From contig JBKOUY010000192.1 of assembly GCA_046723645.1 (NCBI GenBank), forward strand, positions 1 to 10,006: a stretch of 10,006 nucleotides of DNA. Direction: 5' to 3'. A program made the translations under genes and the position numbers. Origin of the DNA: DASQUK01 sp046723645. Lineage in GTDB: Bacteria > Actinomycetota > Acidimicrobiia > Acidimicrobiales > VFJN01. The first letter of the stretch is position 1. Every line of letters starts with the position of its first letter. The notes below the pieces were generated by a model. The model had not been told where the DNA came from. It saw only the letters and a list, made by a program, of their open reading frames with translations, and made no database searches. Positions 6,874-10,006 of this stretch are shown here, in pieces.

Positions 6874-6891
6874 CGGACCCTGCATGGTCCG
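6874..6891. promoter_or_regulatory. Inverted repeat, possible operator between DUF2332 gene and dxs
   Basis: CGGACC-CTGCAT-GGTCCG is a perfect 6-bp inverted repeat around a 6-bp centre. A second, longer pairing, GGTCCATGC (6855-6863) with GCATGGTCC (6882-6890), matches at 8 of 9 positions. Another GGTCC lies at 6916-6920. If the weak -10-like TAGCGT (6909-6914, + strand) is the dxs promoter, the right arm of the repeat would cover its -35 region. No known regulator consensus is recognised. Confidence 0.3.
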
Positions 6892-6973
6892 ACGACGGGT
6901 GGCGGGAGTAGCGTTGGTCCTTGCTCGGGGCTCGGATGGGCCCATCGTCGACCGCCGCAACGGAGCCGCATCG

Positions 6974-8851
6974 ATGCTGCTCGATTCGATCAAGGACCCA
7001 AGGGACCTGGGCAAGCTCTCGTACGAGGAGCTCGACGCCCTGGCCGGGGAAATCCGCCAGCACATCATCGACGCGGTGTCGGCCGCCGGCTCGGGCCACC
7101 TGGGTTCGAACCTCGGCGTCGTCGAGCTCACGCTCGCCGTCCACCGCGTGTTCCAGTCGCCCCGCGACATCCTGTTGTGGGACACCGGTCATCAGGCCTA
7201 CGTGCACAAGATCCTCACTGGCCGCCGCGACGACTTCGCGACGTTGCGGCGGGCCGGCGGCCTGTCCGGGTACCCGTCGCGCACCGAGTCCGAGCACGAC
7301 TGGGTCGAGAACAGCCACGCGTCGACGATCCTCTGTTACGCCCACGGCCTGGCGGAGGCACACAAGCTGCGGGGGATCACCGACCGGAGCGTCGTCGCCG
7401 TGATCGGCGACGGCTCGATGACCGGCGGCATGGCCTTCGAGGGGCTCAACAACCTGGGCCACTCCGACAGCCGCGCGGTCATCATCCTCAACGACAACGG
7501 CCGCTCCTACGCGCCGACGGTGTCGCGGCTGAGCGAGAGCCTCGGCCGCCTCCGCCTCAATCCGGCCTACGTGCGCAACCGGGCCCGGCTCGACAGGCTC
7601 CTGCACGATGTGCCGCTCTTCGGCGACAAGCTGGAGCGGGGCGTTGAGGGGGCACTGGCGGCCGTACGTGAGATGTTCGAGCCGCCGGCGTTCTTCGAGA
7701 TGCTGGGCGTGCGCTACACGGGCCCGTTCGACGGCCACGACGTCGCCGGCCTAGAGAGCGCCCTCCGCAACGCCCGCGAGTTCGACGGGCCCATCGTGGT
7801 GCACGTGCTGACCCAGAAGGGCCGCGGCTACGCGCCCGCCGAGAACGACCCGATCAAGCGGCTGCACGACGTGGGCGGGGTCAAGCCCGGCAGCTACACG
7901 GCGGCCTTCACCGAGGCGCTCATCAAGGAGGCCGAGCATCGGCCCGAGGTGGTGGCCCTCACCGCTGCGATGCCCGACTCGACCGGCCTGCTGCCCTTCA
8001 AGGAGCGTTTCCCCGACCGGTTCTTCGACGTGGGCATCGCCGAGCAGCACGCCACGACCGCGGCGTCGGGCATGGCGATGGGCGGCCTGCGCCCGGTGGT
8101 CGCGATCTACTCGACGTTCCTCAACCGGGCGTTCGACCAGGTCAACCTCGATGTGGCGATGCACCGCCAGCCCGTGGTGTTCTGCCTGGACCGGGCCGGC
8201 ATCACCGGTGACGACGGGGCCAGCCACCATGGCGTGCTCGACATGGTGCTGCTGTCCAAGGTGCCGGGGATGACGATCTTCGCCCCCTCCTCCTACCGGG
8301 AGGTGGGCATCATGCTGCACGACGCCCTCGAGCTGTGCACCGGCGGGCCCGCGGCCATCCGCTTCCCCAAGACGATGCCCCCCGACGACGCGGTGACCAC
8401 CGGCGGGGGCGAGGAGGTCGGCTCCGGCCTGTCCGCCCGGAAGGTCCGCATCGGACGCGACGTCTGCATCCTGGCGGTCGGCAAGATGCTCGCACCGGCC
8501 CGGGACGCGGCCGAGGCCCTGGCCTCGACCCACGGGATCGAAGCGGCGGTGTGGGACGTGCGGGTGGTCAAGCCGCTCGACGAGGAGATGCTCGCCGAGG
8601 CCGCCACCTACCCGCACGTCGTCACCGTCGAGGACGGCTACCGGGAGGGCGGTGCCGGTTCGGCCATCGCCAGTCGCCTGGCCGAGATCTCCGGTGACCG
8701 TCCGGACCGGGACGGCCCGCCGGTGACCGTGCTGGGAGTGCCCGTCAGGTTCATCGCGCACGGCAAGCCCGACAGCATCCTGGCCTCGATGGGCCTCGAC
8801 GCCGCGGGCATCACCGCCACGGTGCGTGCTGCCGTGACGAGATCGGCGTAG
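6974..8851 (+). CDS. dxs: 1-deoxy-D-xylulose-5-phosphate synthase
   Basis: 625 aa, standard length. DXS condenses pyruvate and glyceraldehyde 3-phosphate with decarboxylation to give DXP, the first step of the MEP pathway to isopentenyl diphosphate; it is a cytosolic ThDP enzyme. N-terminal ThDP domain: SGHLGSNLGVVELT (40-53, His42), WDTGHQAYVHKILTGR (69-84), GGLSGYPSRTESEHD (95-109), ENSHAST (112-118), GDG (145-147) and NDNGRSYAPT (173-182). Central domain: DVGIAEQHA (352-360) with catalytic Glu357, DRAG (406-409) and TGDDGASHHG (411-420) with Asp414 and His418. The C-terminal domain ends in VPVRFIAHGKPDSILASMGL (589-608). The ATG at 6974 has GGAG (6962-6965) 8 nt upstream and starts exactly at the usual LLDSIKDPRDLG N-terminus; the open frame extends upstream without similarity. 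No MEP or terpenoid gene is adjacent. The acid-rich linker before the central domain (about 288-305) looks shorter than usual. Confidence 0.95.
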   Translation: MLLDSIKDPRDLGKLSYEELDALAGEIRQHIIDAVSAAGSGHLGSNLGVVELTLAVHRVFQSPRDILLWDTGHQAYVHKILTGRRDDFATLRRAGGLSGYPSRTESEHDWVENSHASTILCYAHGLAEAHKLRGITDRSVVAVIGDGSMTGGMAFEGLNNLGHSDSRAVIILNDNGRSYAPTVSRLSESLGRLRLNPAYVRNRARLDRLLHDVPLFGDKLERGVEGALAAVREMFEPPAFFEMLGVRYTGPFDGHDVAGLESALRNAREFDGPIVVHVLTQKGRGYAPAENDPIKRLHDVGGVKPGSYTAAFTEALIKEAEHRPEVVALTAAMPDSTGLLPFKERFPDRFFDVGIAEQHATTAASGMAMGGLRPVVAIYSTFLNRAFDQVNLDVAMHRQPVVFCLDRAGITGDDGASHHGVLDMVLLSKVPGMTIFAPSSYREVGIMLHDALELCTGGPAAIRFPKTMPPDDAVTTGGGEEVGSGLSARKVRIGRDVCILAVGKMLAPARDAAEALASTHGIEAAVWDVRVVKPLDEEMLAEAATYPHVVTVEDGYREGGAGSAIASRLAEISGDRPDRDGPPVTVLGVPVRFIAHGKPDSILASMGLDAAGITATVRAAVTRSA

Positions 8852-8870
8852 CCAACGACAGACGCGACAA

Positions 8871-8899
8871 GGCCCGGACCGGATGTACCGGCCCGGGCC
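8871..8899 (+). terminator. Strong GC hairpin after dxs
   Basis: GGCCCGG-A-CCGG, loop ATGTA, CCGG-C-CCGGGCC: an 11-bp stem with a single A/C mismatch, beginning 20 nt after the dxs stop. The following bases are TCTCCCCC, with no T-run, so it is a GC-rich hairpin terminator or mRNA 3'-end stabiliser of the kind common in actinobacteria. It could act on both strands and also protect against read-through from nfuA. Confidence 0.6.
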
Positions 8900-9038
8900 T
8901 CTCCCCCTGGTCGCCCCCAGCGGTGATCGGGTTCACCATAGCTGAGCTAGGTGTCGCCTGTCACATGTTGTTATCGCAAGTCCCCGCCAACGCGTTACGG
9001 GCGGCGTGAAAGTACTCCAGCGGGGCTCTCCCACTACC
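8900..9038. other. Comparatively AT-rich gap between convergent genes
   Basis: No ORF on either strand has recognisable similarity. The stretch from about 8931 to 9000 is lower in GC than the rest of the window. It contains TAGCTGAGCTA (8939-8949), an odd-length palindrome, and CCGCC-AACGCGTTACG-GGCGG (8984-9004), a 5-bp stem around the palindrome AACGCGTT. The second hairpin could be part of the nfuA 3' end on the minus strand, but no T-run follows. Confidence 0.4.
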
Positions 9039-9641
9039 TCACGTATAGTAGGGGTTCTCCCCCATCGAGTGATCCGTGGTGTCGATCACCTCGGAGACCT
9101 CGGGGATGGCCTCGCGAATGGATCGCGAGATGCCTTCCCGAAGCGTCATCGCAGAGACGGCGCACCCTTGGCAGCCCCCGCCCATCGTCACGTACACGAC
9201 GTTGCCCTCGACGCGGTCGAGGGCCGCGAACCCACCGTGCATCGCCAGCGCAGGGTTGATCTGGCCATCGAGCAGTTGACGCACCTTCTCGTCGATCGTG
9301 CCGGACAGCTCGATGTGCGCACCGGACAGCGGGTCGGGACGATTGGGGTTGCGGAGGACGAGGCCGTTCTGCCCGCCCGTCGCCGGCAGGTCCAGGGTGG
9401 CGCCGCGCAGGGCGTCGAGGCTGTCGACCGGGATGATCACCGGCAGGGAGCCCTCGTGCTCGACCACGTCGCCTGCCACCAGGTCGGCCTCGGCCACCGG
9501 GTCGAAGGTGAGGTCGTACGTGTACTCGACGCCCTGGACGCCCGTGACCTCGACGCGCAGGCCGAGCGCGTCCGGATCGTCCTCCTGTGCCCGGAGCTCG
9601 AGGATCTTCTCCCGGGCGGACTCGGTGACGGTCATGACCAT
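9039..9641 (-). CDS. nfuA: NfuA-type Fe-S cluster carrier protein
   Basis: 200 aa. The N-terminal domain (about 4-100) looks like a degenerate A-type (IscA/HesB) carrier fold without cysteines. The C-terminal domain (about 113-188) is a NifU C-terminal domain with the cluster-binding CxxC in GGGCQGCAVSAMTLREGI (154-171; Cys157 and Cys160, the only cysteines). The tail TTDHSMGENPYY parallels the end of E. coli NfuA as I recall it. NfuA binds a 4Fe-4S cluster, usually across a dimer, and delivers it to apo-enzymes, including under oxidative stress. Two ATGs are possible, at 9641 and two codons in at 9635; neither has a strong ribosome site. No suf or isc genes are in view. It is 66 bp downstream of the ABC-F gene on the same strand and could be co-transcribed with it. 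Confidence 0.88.
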   Translation of the reverse strand: MVMTVTESAREKILELRAQEDDPDALGLRVEVTGVQGVEYTYDLTFDPVAEADLVAGDVVEHEGSLPVIIPVDSLDALRGATLDLPATGGQNGLVLRNPNRPDPLSGAHIELSGTIDEKVRQLLDGQINPALAMHGGFAALDRVEGNVVYVTMGGGCQGCAVSAMTLREGISRSIREAIPEVSEVIDTTDHSMGENPYYT

Positions 9642-9707
9642 GCGCTCAGGCTAGCGCCGCGCCTGTCCGGAACATGCCTGCTGAGGCCGGGTCTGCCGAC
9701 GCGTGGC

Positions 9708-10006
9708 CTAGGGCCTGAGGCCGAGCGCCTCGGCCTCTTCGGCGAGCGCGAGCCAGCGCTCCTCGGCTGCGGCCAGCTCGCTGGCGACGACCGCCAGCTC
9801 CTCCCCGACACACGCCAGGGCGACGTGGTCGCCCCTCGCACCGGCCAGCTCCGCCTCGAGCGCCGCCTGGCGATCCCGCAGGCGGAGCAGCTCCGCCTCG
9901 GCCCGGCGCAACAGGTGGCGCAGCGTGCTGGGCGTGCGGCGGGTGCCTTCGCCCGTCGACCGGGCGCTGGGGCGGGCCTGGCCTCGCGCCCGCGGCCGCC
10001 CGGCCC
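9708..10006 (-). CDS. ABC-F family ATPase, C-terminal fragment
   Basis: Only the last ~99 residues are in the window; the frame stays open to the right edge, where the gene continues. The fragment begins with an Arg/Gly/Ser/Pro-rich linker, then STLRHLLRRAEAELLRLRDR, then heptad-rich, Ala/Glu-rich sequence ending in AAEERWLALAEEAEALGLRP. This is the typical C-terminal coiled coil of Uup-like ABC-F proteins (ABC_tran_CTD type), which follows the second ATP-binding domain and contacts nucleic acid or ribosome. The ATPase domains, needed to tell Uup from EttA-like or antibiotic-resistance members, lie outside. Confidence comes from the ERWLALAEE end plus the basic linker. Confidence 0.75.
   Translation of the reverse strand, partial: AGRPRARGQARPSARSTGEGTRRTPSTLRHLLRRAEAELLRLRDRQAALEAELAGARGDHVALACVGEELAVVASELAAAEERWLALAEEAEALGLRP

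Noticed and set aside
6779..6973. Upstream extension of dxs within the open frame
   Set aside because: The extra residues have no resemblance to DXS and overlap the DUF2332 start and its ribosome site. The ATG at 6974 gives the canonical N-terminus.
4604..7738. A 1044-codon open frame on the minus strand
   Set aside because: It runs antisense to the flippase-like, PAP2 and dxs genes and out of frame with the DUF2332 gene. Its translation is low-complexity Arg/Gly/Ala-rich sequence typical of shadow frames in GC-rich DNA.
8923..8960. tRNA-like D-arm on the minus strand (TAGCTCAG followed by TATGGTGAAC)
   Set aside because: The D-stem has a mismatch, and no anticodon stem, T-loop or 7-bp acceptor stem can be placed around it.

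Overview
The window is ordinary chromosomal DNA from a very GC-rich bacterium, most likely an actinomycete. Third codon positions are almost all G or C, long spurious open frames run antisense to real genes, and several proteins have an actinobacterial look: a DUF2332 protein, an IlvG-like ThDP enzyme close to what I recall of Mycobacterium Rv1820, and an LppX/LprG-like envelope protein. The class Acidimicrobiia is a guess from overall impression only. I see no rRNA or tRNA gene, insertion sequence, integrase, CRISPR array or phage gene.

Layout, left to right. (1) 58-750 (+) is a small multi-pass membrane protein of unknown function. (2) 903-3432 (-) is a probable two-gene unit: an N-terminally anchored LppX/LprG-like envelope protein (2578-3432), followed after 37 bp by an acetolactate-synthase-type ThDP enzyme of the IlvG type (903-2540). 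(3) 3433-3719 is a divergent control region holding candidate -10 boxes in both directions and a 26-codon leader ORF on the + strand. (4) 3720-5761 (+) is a tightly coupled lipid module: an integral membrane protein of the MprF-flippase/UPF0104 family, then a PAP2_3-type membrane phosphatase/phosphotransferase, joined by an ATGA overlap. (5) 5758-6834 (-) is a DUF2332 protein whose stop codon interlocks with the PAP2 stop. (6) 6835-6973 is a short divergent region with an inverted repeat. (7) 6974-8851 (+) is dxs, the first enzyme of the MEP isoprenoid pathway, followed by a strong GC hairpin. (8) 9039-9641 (-) is an NfuA-type Fe-S cluster carrier. (9) 9708 to the right edge (-) is the C-terminal end of an ABC-F ATPase.

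The genes look like unlinked or loosely linked housekeeping and envelope functions rather than one system. The only thematic thread, which is inference, is membrane lipid chemistry: isoprenoid precursor supply (dxs), a lipid-flippase-like protein with a PAP2 enzyme, and a lipid-carrier-like envelope protein. MEP enzymes IspG and IspH need Fe-S clusters, so an Fe-S carrier beside dxs is compatible but proves nothing. I do not find a clearly undescribed system. The observations most worth checking are the flippase-PAP2 pair, its leader ORF, the GGWCC repeat cluster before dxs, and the triplicated 15-bp unit that builds a membrane helix.
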